From Tenuifilaceae bacterium CYCD (GTDB taxonomy: Bacteria > Bacteroidota > Bacteroidia > Bacteroidales > Tenuifilaceae), in the NCBI GenBank assembly GCA_036322835.1, contig AP027304.1, positions 1,178,001-1,242,000 on the forward strand: DNA of 64,000 nt, in the 5' to 3' direction. Positions within the stretch are counted from its first letter, which is position 1; each line of letters starts with the position of its first letter. Below, in pieces: positions 1 to 8,892 of this stretch. The notes under the pieces are model-generated. The model ran no database searches. It was not told where the DNA came from and worked only from the letters and a program-made list of their open reading frames with translations. The translations under genes were made by a program, and so were the position numbers.

Positions 1-167
1 ATTAACATTCAAGAGGGATGTTAATAGTAGAAAAAAATTCAACACTTTCCTATTTCAACAGTTGTTAATAAAGTTTGAATATACCTGTGTTTCAGCAAAC
101 ATTATTTCCTTTTTGATGTTAACAATTTGTTATCCCAATTTTAATAAGCATTTTTGCAAGCAAATCT

Positions 168-175
168 TAATTTTG
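168..175 (+). promoter_or_regulatory. Putative -7 promoter element for nadA-ruvB
   Basis: TAATTTTG is an exact match to the Bacteroidota -7 consensus TAnnTTTG and lies about 65 bases before the nadA start. No TTTG sits at the usual 18-20 base spacing upstream, so the -33 half is not supported. The rest of positions 1-241 is AT-rich and shows no gene; any preceding gene lies outside the window. Confidence 0.35.
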
Positions 176-241
176 TTTTGAACTGAATTAACAGGTATTA
201 ATAATCATACTTTTTTATTTATTTAAAAATTTAAAAAGAAA

Positions 242-1222
242 ATGAATAATAGTATTGTTAATAACTTAGGTTATGTTGACGAAAATTTAGATGGTAGCCT
301 AAATTTAGTTGATGAGATTAACAAACTGCGGAAGGAGAAGAATGCTGTTATTCTAGCTCACTACTATCAGAACCCAGAAATACAAGATATTGCTGATTTT
401 GTTGGTGATAGTTTAGCTTTATCGCAAAAGGCTGCAGAAGTAGATGCTAAGATTATTGTTTTTGCTGGAGTAAAATTTATGGCCGAAACAGCAAAAATAC
501 TTTCGCCAAAAAGTAAAGTTCTTTTGCCGGATTTGAATGCGGGTTGTAGCCTTGCTGAAGGTTGCAAGTTTGATGATTTTAAAAAGTTTATTGATCTGTA
601 TCCTAACCATAAGGTTGTTACTTACGTAAATACAACTGCTGATATTAAGAGTTTATCGTATATCTGCTGTACATCGTCTAATGCAGTTAAGGTTATCAAA
701 AGTATTCCTCTTAATGAACCAATAATTTTTGCTCCAGATAGAAATTTAGGTAATTACCTAAAAGCATTAACCAAACGAGATAATATGATTGTTTGGGATG
801 GTGCTTGCCATGTACACGATCAGTTTTCTTTAGAAAGGATACTAAAGTTAAAGGAAGAGTATCCCAATGCAAAATTTATTGCTCATCCTGAGTCTCCTAA
901 ACCCATTCTTACAATTGCCGATTTTATAGGATCAACTCAGGATTTGCTAGCATTTACTGAAAAAGATCTCTCTTCTGAATATATAGTTGCCACAGAGGTT
1001 GGAATATTACATCAAATGGTTAGGTCTAATCCCTTAAAAACATTTATTCCTGCTCCACCAAACGATTCAACATGTGCTTGTAATGAGTGTTCATACATGA
1101 AATTAATAACTTTAAAAAAGTTATATTTGACACTCAAATATGAATTACCTGAAATCAATGTAGAAAAGAGTTTAATCGATTTAGCTAGGTTACCAATAGA
1201 AAGAATGCTTGAGTTGAAATGA
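242..1222 (+). CDS. nadA: Quinolinate synthase NadA
   Basis: NadA condenses iminoaspartate with dihydroxyacetone phosphate to quinolinate, a step of de novo NAD synthesis in the cytoplasm, using a [4Fe-4S] cluster. The 326-aa protein has the family's early AHYYQ segment (about residues 39-43), the NAGCSLAE segment with Cys102, a middle WDGACHVH cysteine (about 189) and a C-terminal CACNEC segment, which together supply the three cluster cysteines. Length is in the usual range for the family. The start is the first ATG after an AT-rich leader. Its stop overlaps the ruvB start (ATGA), so the two are translationally coupled. The nadB and nadC genes are not in this window. Confidence 0.95.
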   Translation: MNNSIVNNLGYVDENLDGSLNLVDEINKLRKEKNAVILAHYYQNPEIQDIADFVGDSLALSQKAAEVDAKIIVFAGVKFMAETAKILSPKSKVLLPDLNAGCSLAEGCKFDDFKKFIDLYPNHKVVTYVNTTADIKSLSYICCTSSNAVKVIKSIPLNEPIIFAPDRNLGNYLKALTKRDNMIVWDGACHVHDQFSLERILKLKEEYPNAKFIAHPESPKPILTIADFIGSTQDLLAFTEKDLSSEYIVATEVGILHQMVRSNPLKTFIPAPPNDSTCACNECSYMKLITLKKLYLTLKYELPEINVEKSLIDLARLPIERMLELK

Positions 1223-2238
1223 GTCAATCTGATTTTTTAAGAAACGATAGAGAGTTAAGGGATAATGAGTTTGAAGGAAAGATAAGACCTTCACAATTTG
1301 AGCAATTCAAGGGTCAGGAAGATATTGTAAAGAATCTTTCAATTTTTGTACAAGCTGCTAAGTTAAGAGGCGAAGCTTTAGATCATGTTTTGCTTCATGG
1401 ACCTCCTGGATTAGGAAAAACAACCCTGGCTAACATTATCTCTAATGAGTTATCGGTAAATATTAAAACTACATCTGGACCAATATTAGAAAAACCAGGC
1501 GATTTAGCCGGTTTATTAACTAACCTTGATAAGTTTGATATTCTTTTTATTGATGAAATTCATCGGCTAAGTCCTGTTGTTGAAGAGTATTTATACTCAG
1601 CAATGGAGGATTATAAGATTGACATCATTATTGATAAAGGACCTAGTGCGCGAAGCATTCAAATTGAGTTGAATCCTTTTACATTAATTGGTGCTACTAC
1701 ACGTAGCGGTTTACTGACAAGTCCTTTGCGGGCACGATTTGGCATTAATTTTCATTTGGAATACTATAATTCAGAGGTTATTGTTAATATAATTAAACGA
1801 TCTTCTAAAATTTTAGGTATTTCAATAGATGAAGATGCTGCCATTGAAATTTCGTTAAGAAGTAGAGGCACTCCCCGAATTGCTAATGCATTGTTAAGAA
1901 GAGTGAGAGATTTTGCTCAGGTTATAGGTGATGGAAATATCGATCATTTAATAGCTGTTCATGCCTTAGATTCTTTAAAGATCGATTCTCGTGGGTTAGA
2001 TGAAATGGATAATAAAATTCTTCGAACATTAATCAATAAGTTTAAAGGAGGACCTGTTGGTATTAATACAATTGCAACTGCAATAGGAGAGGATTCAGGA
2101 ACTATTGAAGACGTTTATGAACCTTTCTTAATTAAAGAGGGATTCTTGAAAAGAACCCCTCGCGGACGTGAAGTAACGGATTTAACTTATAAACATTTAA
2201 AAATTGATAGATTTCCAGAACAAGGATCCTTATTTTGA
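1219..2238 (+). CDS. ruvB: Holliday junction branch-migration helicase RuvB
   Basis: RuvB is the AAA+ motor of the RuvABC complex and drives branch migration of Holliday junctions during recombinational repair. The 339-aa protein shows Walker A ([11 protein letters not shown], about residues 61-71), Walker B (DEIHRL), the GATTRSG sensor region, and the C-terminal winged-helix segment with the usual PRGREVT motif near the end. The length is standard. It overlaps nadA by 4 bases. Its stop codon directly abuts the stop codon of the convergent Crp/Fnr gene with no intergenic base, so the two transcripts must overlap or end inside each other's coding region. Confidence 0.97.
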   Translation: MSQSDFLRNDRELRDNEFEGKIRPSQFEQFKGQEDIVKNLSIFVQAAKLRGEALDHVLLHGPPGLGKTTLANIISNELSVNIKTTSGPILEKPGDLAGLLTNLDKFDILFIDEIHRLSPVVEEYLYSAMEDYKIDIIIDKGPSARSIQIELNPFTLIGATTRSGLLTSPLRARFGINFHLEYYNSEVIVNIIKRSSKILGISIDEDAAIEISLRSRGTPRIANALLRRVRDFAQVIGDGNIDHLIAVHALDSLKIDSRGLDEMDNKILRTLINKFKGGPVGINTIATAIGEDSGTIEDVYEPFLIKEGFLKRTPRGREVTDLTYKHLKIDRFPEQGSLF

Positions 2239-2943
2239 TTAGAATATCGAGTCGGAAATTAACTTCATTTTTTTGATGTTTATTATTTTAATTTTTTTCC
2301 CTTTTAGTTCTATTAAACCTTCAGATTTGAATTCACTAAGGATTCTTATCACAGATTCTGTTGCTGTTCCAACTAAACTTGATAGATCTTCTCGTGTTAG
2401 GTTAATTTTGATATAGCCTTCACTATCTATTTTAAAAGTATCGAAAAGCATAAGAAGCATTTCGGCTAGTCTTTCTCTAACAGTTTTTTGAGCAATATCC
2501 TTAATATAGATGTTAGCTTGGTCTAGTTCTTTGCAGGTCAGTTGAATTAATGATAGTGCAAAATCTGAATTATTCTTTATGAGCGAAAATATTATTTCCG
2601 ATGGAATAAAGCATATTTCAGCGTCTTCCAATACTTCTACAGTTGTACATGCAGCTTCATTACTTAGTACCGATCTGTAACCGGTAATATCTCCCGGAAT
2701 GGCAAAAGCAACAATTTGAGGTTTTTCGTCGATTCCTGTTTTATATATTTTTAGTACCCCACTTTGAATGCAGTAGCAACCGGTTATTCTGCTTCCTTCT
2801 CTGTATAGAATGTCGCCCTTTTTGTATGAATTACACTTTAGCTTAGCTTCCAACAATTCGAGTTCTTCACTTTTAAGAGATCTGAAAACCGATATTGAAG
2901 AACAAGCACAGGTTTTACATTGAAATGTATTACCTTCTCTCAT
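2239..2943 (-). CDS. Crp/Fnr family transcriptional regulator
   Basis: The 234-aa protein has a cyclic-nucleotide-binding-like beta-roll (about residues 30-140), a long dimerisation helix and a C-terminal winged helix-turn-helix (about 175-225) whose recognition helix reads TATESVIRIL. The Glu and Arg of the Fnr/Crp recognition helix are kept, but the Fnr serine is replaced. The N-terminus carries Cys9, Cys12 and Cys14, with further cysteines at about 55, 57 and 98, so a redox or iron-sulfur role is possible; this is inference, because similar N-terminal cysteines are common in Bacteroidota homologues of unknown ligand. It lies 49 bases downstream of pheS on the same strand and could be read from that unit. 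Target genes are unknown. Confidence 0.85.
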   Translation of the reverse strand: MREGNTFQCKTCACSSISVFRSLKSEELELLEAKLKCNSYKKGDILYREGSRITGCYCIQSGVLKIYKTGIDEKPQIVAFAIPGDITGYRSVLSNEAACTTVEVLEDAEICFIPSEIIFSLIKNNSDFALSLIQLTCKELDQANIYIKDIAQKTVRERLAEMLLMLFDTFKIDSEGYIKINLTREDLSSLVGTATESVIRILSEFKSEGLIELKGKKIKIINIKKMKLISDSIF

Positions 2944-2992
2944 ACTAATTATTTTAATTGTAGAACAAAAAATCTGATTTAAAGTTTACCTG

Positions 2993-4009
2993 TTAGTATT
3001 TTTTGAATTGATTCAAAAATCTAACATCATTCTCAAAGTAAAGTCGTAAGTCTTTTACTCCATATTTAAGCATTGCTATTCTTTCTAATCCCATGCCAAA
3101 AGCAAAGCCTGAGTAAACTTTACTGTCTATATTGTTTAATTCCAAAACATTAGGGTCAACCATTCCGCAACCCAAAACCTCAAGCCATCCTGTATACTTA
3201 CAAACTGAGCATCCTTTACCACCGCAAAGTTTGCAGCTTACATCCATTTCAGCTGAAGGTTCTGTGAAAGGAAAGAACGAAGGACGAAGTCTTATTTGTG
3301 TTTCTTCACCAAAAATCTCTCTTGCGAAGTACAGTAAGGTTTGTTTTAAATCGGCGAAAGAAACATTCTTATCAATGTAAAGCCCTTCAATTTGATGGAA
3401 TATACAGTGTGCTCTAGCAGAAATTGCTTCGTTTCTGAAAACTCTACCAGGACAAACCACCCTAATAGGAAGTTTTTCACGTTCCATACTTCTAACCTGA
3501 ACAGAAGAAGTATGAGTTCTAAGTAATATGTCTGGATTCTTTTCAATGAAGAATGTATCCTGCATATCTCTTGCGGGATGTTCTTCCGGAAAGTTTAAAG
3601 CAGAGAATACGTGCCAATCATCCTCAATTTCTGGTCCTTCATATATAGTAAAACCTAGTTTTTTGAAGGTTTCGTAAAGTTCATTCTTTATCAGAGAAAT
3701 TGGATGACGAGTTCCAAACTCTTGATTTGGTTCGTTAAGCGTTAAGTCAATATTAGTTTCCCTTTTTGAAGAAGAGCCAAGCGATTGTTTCCAATTGTCA
3801 ATTTTTTCTTGAGCCTCGTTCTTAAGGGTATTGATTACTTGTCCTAGATTTTTCTTTTCTTCCTTACTAACATTCCTAAAGTCTTCGAAAAGCAAAGTTA
3901 TAAGTCCCTTTTTTCCTAAAAGAAAAATTCTTATTTTTTCAACATCGTCCTGGTTTACAGGATTTAACTTCTTTATCTCTTCCCTAATGCTCTCTATTCT
4001 TTGTAACAT
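2993..4009 (-). CDS. pheS: Phenylalanyl-tRNA synthetase alpha subunit
   Basis: PheS is the catalytic subunit of the alpha2-beta2 enzyme that charges tRNA-Phe. The 338-aa protein has an N-terminal coiled-coil arm (about 1-90), then the class II core with motif 2 (RVVCPGRVFRNEAISARAH) and motif 3 near the C-terminus (FGMGLERIAML). A CKLCGGKGCSVC segment at about 265-276 is a short metal-knuckle-like insert present in many PheS proteins. It starts 2 bases after the peptidyl-prolyl isomerase stop codon, so the two are co-transcribed. The beta subunit gene pheT is not in this window. Confidence 0.96.
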   Translation of the reverse strand: MLQRIESIREEIKKLNPVNQDDVEKIRIFLLGKKGLITLLFEDFRNVSKEEKKNLGQVINTLKNEAQEKIDNWKQSLGSSSKRETNIDLTLNEPNQEFGTRHPISLIKNELYETFKKLGFTIYEGPEIEDDWHVFSALNFPEEHPARDMQDTFFIEKNPDILLRTHTSSVQVRSMEREKLPIRVVCPGRVFRNEAISARAHCIFHQIEGLYIDKNVSFADLKQTLLYFAREIFGEETQIRLRPSFFPFTEPSAEMDVSCKLCGGKGCSVCKYTGWLEVLGCGMVDPNVLELNNIDSKVYSGFAFGMGLERIAMLKYGVKDLRLYFENDVRFLNQFKKY

Positions 4010-4011
4010 AT

Positions 4012-4812
4012 CTAGTTAATTAAACTAATTTTCATTTTAATGTCTTTTAGTGGCCTATCGTTCTCATCGCGTTCCACTAATGATATTTTTTCTACTGCAT
4101 CGTAGCCTTCAATAACTTCACCAAAAATTGTGTAGTTTCCATCTAAATGAGGAATACCTCCAATTGTCGTATATGTTTTACGTTGAAGTTCGTTGAACTT
4201 AACAATTGGTGTTGCTAGTTTAAACGAATCAACTTTGGTATTTACTATTTTGCTTATTTCTTTAATCAACTTTGGATTATTCAAAGTATCGCCTTTCTCC
4301 TTAATAAGATCAGCAAAAATTTTACTCTCAAACTTAGATACCTTTTTATTATATAGTTTAATTTCAAGAGAATCTAATTGTTCGTTTGTAAATATCTTTC
4401 CAACAACAATATAGAATTGTGAACTTGAAGATTTCTTCTCTGGGTTAACATCATCCCCTTCGCGGGCCATAGCAATAACACCTTTCTTGTGAATAATAGT
4501 ATCAACAAATTCAGCATCCACTAAGTAACCAGCATCAGCCTCACCATAAAGTTTTCCGGCTTCAGCGTTCTTTGTGTCAGGATCGCCTCCCTGTATAACG
4601 AAGTCTTTTATAACCCTATGGAAAATAATTCCGTCGTAGAACTTTTCGTCAACTAGTTTAACAAAATTATTTGTGTGATTAGGAGTAGAATTGTATAATT
4701 TTACAACGATATTTCCGTATTCAGTTTCTATTTTCGCGTGATGAAAATTTTTATCGTATTTTGAACAGCTTGCAAGAAAAGCTATTAGAACTATTGCGAC
4801 TAATCTTTTCAT
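4012..4812 (-). CDS. Cyclophilin-type peptidyl-prolyl isomerase lipoprotein
   Basis: This is a cyclophilin that speeds cis-trans isomerisation of prolyl bonds, predicted to be lipid-anchored in the periplasm. The start chosen is the ATG giving MKRLVAIVLIAFLASCSK: a lipobox (LASC) with the acylated Cys about 15 residues in; an in-frame codon 18 bases upstream would only add six residues ahead of the signal peptide. The core shows NFVKLVDEKFYDG and FHRVIKDFVIQGGDP. An insertion of roughly 70 residues (about 150-225, rich in Lys) separates the FYI strand from the final FGEVIEGYDAVEKI segment, making it longer than single-domain cyclophilins. It is the first gene of a unit with pheS. Confidence 0.9.
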   Translation of the reverse strand: MKRLVAIVLIAFLASCSKYDKNFHHAKIETEYGNIVVKLYNSTPNHTNNFVKLVDEKFYDGIIFHRVIKDFVIQGGDPDTKNAEAGKLYGEADAGYLVDAEFVDTIIHKKGVIAMAREGDDVNPEKKSSSSQFYIVVGKIFTNEQLDSLEIKLYNKKVSKFESKIFADLIKEKGDTLNNPKLIKEISKIVNTKVDSFKLATPIVKFNELQRKTYTTIGGIPHLDGNYTIFGEVIEGYDAVEKISLVERDENDRPLKDIKMKISLIN

Positions 4813-4832
4813 AATTTGTAGTTTTAACAACG

Positions 4833-4840
4833 CAAAAATA
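4833..4840 (-). promoter_or_regulatory. Putative -7 promoter element for the PPIase-pheS unit
   Basis: On the minus strand these bases read TATTTTTG, an exact TAnnTTTG match. It would place a transcription start about 15 bases before the chosen ATG of the isomerase gene. No clear -33 TTTG at standard spacing. Confidence 0.35.
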
Positions 4841-4913
4841 TGAACAATTATTGAATATTGACCATTGTCATATTTTTTTGATAGACTTATTGTTGAATAT
4901 TAATTCTTGTTGA

Positions 4914-6377
4914 ATGTCGTCAGTTAAGCAACTTTTTTCGCAATCTGTGTTTTATGGATTAAGTACAGTCTTACCAAAACTTCTTAATTTTTTACTCGTT
5001 TTTGTTCATACTTATTTTTTTAAGGATGCCTCCAATTATGGAATTGTCAATGAATTGTATGCTTACTTAACTATTTTGCTTATCATTTTAACTTTTGGGC
5101 TTGAAACAGGATTTTTCCGTTTTGTTTCAAAAAGTTACGATAAGGAGAAGGTTTACTCTACGTTATTTTACTTTTTACTTTTTACATCAATATTAGCCTC
5201 TTCCATTTTCTTTGTATTCTCAAGCAGAATAGCCAATGCTCTAGGTAGTGTTTATGACTCTTCCTACATTTATACATTAGGGTTGATCATTTCTCTTGAT
5301 GCCTTAATGGCTATACCCTTTGCCAAACTTAGAATTGAGAATCGTCCTATTCTGTTTTCCTCGATAAAACTTTTTGGTGTTTTTGTTAATATCCTACTGA
5401 ATGTTTTCTTCTATGTCATTCTCACACCTGAGCAACATCAGCAATTGTTTCCCAATATCAATCCTATTTACTTTATCTTTTTCTCTAACCTTGTTCAGAA
5501 TGTTTTAACTCTTGTTGTTTTGTTAGTTTTCACTCGAGTTCCTAAGTTTCAATTCGATTTTTCTTTGCTTAAGACTATTTTAAGATACTCTTTTCCATTG
5601 TTGATTGCAGGAATGGCAGGTACAGCAAATGAGTCCTTCGATAGAATTTTTCTTAAGTATATTTTACCCGAAGAGAGCAACCCCCTTTATCAGATCGGTA
5701 TTTATAGTGCCAATTTCAAGTTAGCCGTTCTCCTTGTTCTCTTTACTCAAATGTATCGTTTTGCAGCAGAGCCTTTTTTCTTTAATAATCAAGATAAGGA
5801 AGATTCGGTACAGGTTTTTGGCAAGGCAATGAAGTATTTTGTAATATTCTGTTCTCTTATTTTTCTATTCGTTACATTCAATCTTCCGATTTTCAAATAT
5901 TACATTGGACCTTCGTATCGCTCTGGTTTACTTATTGTTCCTATTTTGCTGATTGCCAATATTTTAAATGGAACTTTTTTTAATCTATCCTTTTGGTATA
6001 AGTTGACAGATAAAACTGTATATGGTATAAAGTACACTGTTATAGGAGCTTCCATTACTATTCTTTCCAATTTTATACTTATACCTATAATTGGGATTTA
6101 TGGAGCAGCCTTGTCTAGGGTTTTTACCTATGGTTTTATGAACTTTTTGAGTTATCGCGATGGAAAAAAATCTGGTTTAATCTCGTTCGATACAACCAAC
6201 TTAAAAAAATATGTCATTTTGTTTATAACTATACTTGTTATTTCAACCATTCTAATTTTCACAAAACCTATTTTTGCAGTTGTATTCATAAATTTAGCAT
6301 TGTTGTTTTTTGTTTATATTTTTATCAAGACTGAAAAAATTAATGTTCCCTATTTAAATAGGTTTATTAAGATTTAA
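4914..6377 (+). CDS. Polysaccharide/lipid flippase (MATE/Wzx-like)
   Basis: A 487-aa polytopic membrane protein with about 12-14 hydrophobic helices across its whole length and the layout of the polysaccharide biosynthesis (Wzx/MurJ-like, MOP superfamily) flippases, including a C-terminal half that repeats the N-terminal topology. Such proteins move lipid-linked oligosaccharide precursors across the inner membrane. No glycosyltransferase or polymerase gene is adjacent, so this is not an O-antigen cluster member; it is followed after one base by dut and then a murein factor. A cell-wall precursor or other lipid-linked substrate is possible, but the sequence does not decide it. Confidence 0.8.
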   Translation: MSSVKQLFSQSVFYGLSTVLPKLLNFLLVFVHTYFFKDASNYGIVNELYAYLTILLIILTFGLETGFFRFVSKSYDKEKVYSTLFYFLLFTSILASSIFFVFSSRIANALGSVYDSSYIYTLGLIISLDALMAIPFAKLRIENRPILFSSIKLFGVFVNILLNVFFYVILTPEQHQQLFPNINPIYFIFFSNLVQNVLTLVVLLVFTRVPKFQFDFSLLKTILRYSFPLLIAGMAGTANESFDRIFLKYILPEESNPLYQIGIYSANFKLAVLLVLFTQMYRFAAEPFFFNNQDKEDSVQVFGKAMKYFVIFCSLIFLFVTFNLPIFKYYIGPSYRSGLLIVPILLIANILNGTFFNLSFWYKLTDKTVYGIKYTVIGASITILSNFILIPIIGIYGAALSRVFTYGFMNFLSYRDGKKSGLISFDTTNLKKYVILFITILVISTILIFTKPIFAVVFINLALLFFVYIFIKTEKINVPYLNRFIKI

Positions 6378-6378
6378 T

Positions 6379-6816
6379 ATGATAACTGTAAAAATTAAGA
6401 ACGAATCACTTTATCCAAATCCGTCATATTCTACTGAGCATAGTAGTGGAATGGATCTACGAGCCAATATTTCAGAAAGTATTACCATTAAACCACTCGA
6501 AAGAGTTTTGGTTAAAACAGGATTATATCTCGAAATTCCTGAAGGATTCGAAGCGCAAATTCGTCCTCGTAGCGGGTTAGCTTTGAAAAAAGGAATAACT
6601 GTCCTAAATACTCCAGGAACCATTGATGCCGATTATAGGGGAGAGGTTGGTGTTATATTGATCAACCTTAGTTCTGAACCTTTTGTTATAGAACCAGGCG
6701 AGCGTATTTGTCAGATGGTATTTGCTAAGTACGAAAAAGCTATTTTTGATAATGTTCAATTTGTTTCCGATACCATTCGGGGTGCTGGTGGGTTTGGACA
6801 TACTGGTGTTAAATGA
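6379..6816 (+). CDS. dut: dUTP diphosphatase
   Basis: Dut hydrolyses dUTP to dUMP and pyrophosphate, keeping uracil out of DNA and feeding thymidylate synthesis. The 145-aa protein has all five motifs of the trimeric family: HSSGMDLRA (motif 1), RPRSGLA (2), [11 protein letters not shown] (3), RICQMVF (4) and the glycine-rich C-terminal [10 protein letters not shown] (5). The length is typical. It begins one base after the flippase stop codon and overlaps the next gene by 4 bases (ATGA), so it is part of a tightly packed operon. Confidence 0.97.
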   Translation: MITVKIKNESLYPNPSYSTEHSSGMDLRANISESITIKPLERVLVKTGLYLEIPEGFEAQIRPRSGLALKKGITVLNTPGTIDADYRGEVGVILINLSSEPFVIEPGERICQMVFAKYEKAIFDNVQFVSDTIRGAGGFGHTGVK

Positions 6817-8012
6817 TAAGATTTTCTTTTAGATACTTTTTATTATTTTTTTTGCTGACTTCTTTTTTTTCAGTGAATTGTCAAACTATTGATGATTTAA
6901 ATAAAAAAAGGAAATCTATTGAGGATAATATTTCTAAAATCTCTAGTTTAATTGAGGAAACCTCCAAGAGTAAGAGCCTTACTGTAAATAATCTTAAACT
7001 TATTGATCAGCGAATAAAACTGAAAAATGAATTAATTAAGCAGATTGAGTCTGAAATTGCTTTTTTGAATGATAAAATTATTTATAGTCAGAATCAGATT
7101 GACAGTTTGGAAATTTTAATAGGAAATGTAAAAGAAGAATTAGCTTTTATACTTAATACAAAGTTTAGAAATAGAGATCGTGTTGAGTTGATTATGTTTG
7201 TTCTTTCTTCCAGTTCTTTTAATCAGGCTTACGTACGGGTAAAGTTTTACAAAAACTTAATGAGATATCAGGAGAAGAGATTAGACGATTTGAAGCAACT
7301 CATCTCTATTGTTCATACTAATAAACTTAATCTTCAAAATAGTTATAAATTATTTAAATTAAAACAAGTTGAAAAAGAGAATGAATTATCTAAATTAGTT
7401 AAAGACTCTAAATCTTATCAACTAAAGGTTAATGAAATTAAACGAAAGGAGAAAGAATTAAGGCGAGATTTACTAAATGAGAAAAAGAAATCTGAAGCTA
7501 TTGCAGAACAAATCAAGAAGATAATTGAGGAGGAAGCACGACGAAAGAAAAGTAACGATACCAAAACAAAAGAAATTAACTATTCTTTAAGTAAACAGTT
7601 TAAGGAAAATTTAGGAAAATTACCCTCTCCAGTAAAAGATGGAGTTATCACAGCCACTTATGGTGAATCTAATCATCCTTTTTTAAAAGGAGTTAAGATT
7701 AAAAATAATGGAATAGATATTACCGTTTCTAAAAATTCTAATGTATATTGTATTTTTGATGGAAGTGTGACAAGAATTTTTTCTGTTCCCATGAGTGGAG
7801 TAGCTGTAATTGTTCGACATGGTACTTACTTGAGTGTATATTCTAATTTAGATAAATTAGAAGTAAAAGTAGGAGATAAAATTAAAATTGGTCAAAAGAT
7901 TGGTGAAGTTTTAAAAATGAGCGATAAAGTAGGAGTGCTTCATTTAGAAGTTTGGAATGAGAGATCGAGCGAGAATCCTGCTAATTGGATTTCTAGTTTT
8001 AAGGGGAAGTAA
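6813..8012 (+). CDS. EnvC-like murein hydrolase activator with degenerate LytM domain
   Basis: A 399-aa exported protein: an N-terminal signal peptide (about 1-23, ending near VNCQ), a long charged coiled coil (about 25-265), and a C-terminal M23/LytM fold (about 275-399). The zinc site looks broken: the first metal His of the HxxxD motif is Asn (NNGIDI), and the usual HxH is reduced to a single His (VGVLHLEVW). This pattern fits EnvC, which does not cut peptidoglycan itself but activates an N-acetylmuramoyl-L-alanine amidase at division sites. Activator function is inferred from the lost ligands. It overlaps dut by 4 bases. Confidence 0.85.
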   Translation: MIRFSFRYFLLFFLLTSFFSVNCQTIDDLNKKRKSIEDNISKISSLIEETSKSKSLTVNNLKLIDQRIKLKNELIKQIESEIAFLNDKIIYSQNQIDSLEILIGNVKEELAFILNTKFRNRDRVELIMFVLSSSSFNQAYVRVKFYKNLMRYQEKRLDDLKQLISIVHTNKLNLQNSYKLFKLKQVEKENELSKLVKDSKSYQLKVNEIKRKEKELRRDLLNEKKKSEAIAEQIKKIIEEEARRKKSNDTKTKEINYSLSKQFKENLGKLPSPVKDGVITATYGESNHPFLKGVKIKNNGIDITVSKNSNVYCIFDGSVTRIFSVPMSGVAVIVRHGTYLSVYSNLDKLEVKVGDKIKIGQKIGEVLKMSDKVGVLHLEVWNERSSENPANWISSFKGK

Positions 8013-8066
8013 TGTGAAACTTTTTTTCCTTTTTATAGTATAAAGATTAACATTAAAAATTCTGTA

Positions 8067-8462
8067 ATGAATAAATCATTAATACTTCAGAGTAAACTCG
8101 ATAATATAAATCAAGTTGAAAAAATTATCGATGAAATTTCAGAATTAAATTCAATACATTCCGATCTGTACGGAAAAATATTAATTGCAACAATTGAAGG
8201 CGTTAATAACGCTATGGTTCATGGAAATAAATTGGATATCAATAAAAAAGTTAAGATTGATTTTACAGTTGTAAACGGAAAACTTACAATTGCTATTGAG
8301 GACGAAGGTCCTGGTTTCGATTTCAATTCGATTCCTGATCCAACCATGCCAGAGAATATTGAGAATATTTCTGGACGTGGTGTATTTTTGATGCGTAAAC
8401 TAACGGATGATATTGTTTACAACGATAAAGGAACTAAAGTAGAACTAATCTTTAACATTTAA
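8067..8462 (+). CDS. Anti-sigma-factor-type ATP-binding protein (HATPase_c)
   Basis: A 131-aa single-domain GHKL ATPase of the RsbW/SpoIIAB type. It has the N-box region (EGVNNAMVHGNK, about 52-63), the G1 box (EDEGPGFDF) and the G2 box (SGRGVFLMRKL). Such proteins act as serine kinases in partner-switching pathways or as anti-sigma factors. No anti-anti-sigma (STAS) or sigma gene lies beside it, so its partner must be elsewhere. The SpoIIE-type phosphatase at 20570 is a candidate opposing enzyme by family logic only. It sits 54 bases after the EnvC-like gene and one base before ybeY. Confidence 0.85.
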   Translation: MNKSLILQSKLDNINQVEKIIDEISELNSIHSDLYGKILIATIEGVNNAMVHGNKLDINKKVKIDFTVVNGKLTIAIEDEGPGFDFNSIPDPTMPENIENISGRGVFLMRKLTDDIVYNDKGTKVELIFNI

Positions 8463-8463
8463 A

Positions 8464-8892
8464 ATGCCTATTAAATATCAGAGTCAAGATATAAAGTTTG
8501 TTTTAAAGGAAAAGAGAAAAATTAGCAGGTGGATAAACGATGTAATTAAATCCCATCAGAGAAAGTTAGGTAACGTAAGTTACATTTTTTGTTCTAACGA
8601 TTACATTCTCGACTTAAATAAGCAATATTTAAATCATAATTATTTTACCGATATTATCACTTTTGATTATTGTTCCGACAATATAGTAGAAGGTGATATT
8701 TTTATTTCTATCGATACAGTTTTAGATAATTCACATCGTTTTAAAACAAATTTCTCCGATGAATTGTTAAGGGTAATAATTCATGGTGTTTTACATTTGG
8801 TTGGTTTTTCCGATAAGACTGCTAAGCAACAAAAGCAGATGCGAGTTTTGGAGGATGAGGCTTTAAGTATTTTTTATAGCTATGCAGATTAG
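8464..8892 (+). CDS. ybeY: Endoribonuclease YbeY
   Basis: YbeY is a metal-dependent RNase needed for 16S rRNA 3'-end maturation and ribosome quality control. The 142-aa protein has the conserved LNxxYLNHNYxTDIITFDY region and the metal motif HGVLHLVGFSD. Proteobacterial YbeY uses three histidines (HxxxHxxxxxH); here the third position is Asp, which I believe is the common state in Bacteroidota and can still bind a metal. Its 3' end overlaps the mnmG start by 11 bases, suggesting coupled translation. Confidence 0.93.
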   Translation: MPIKYQSQDIKFVLKEKRKISRWINDVIKSHQRKLGNVSYIFCSNDYILDLNKQYLNHNYFTDIITFDYCSDNIVEGDIFISIDTVLDNSHRFKTNFSDELLRVIIHGVLHLVGFSDKTAKQQKQMRVLEDEALSIFYSYAD

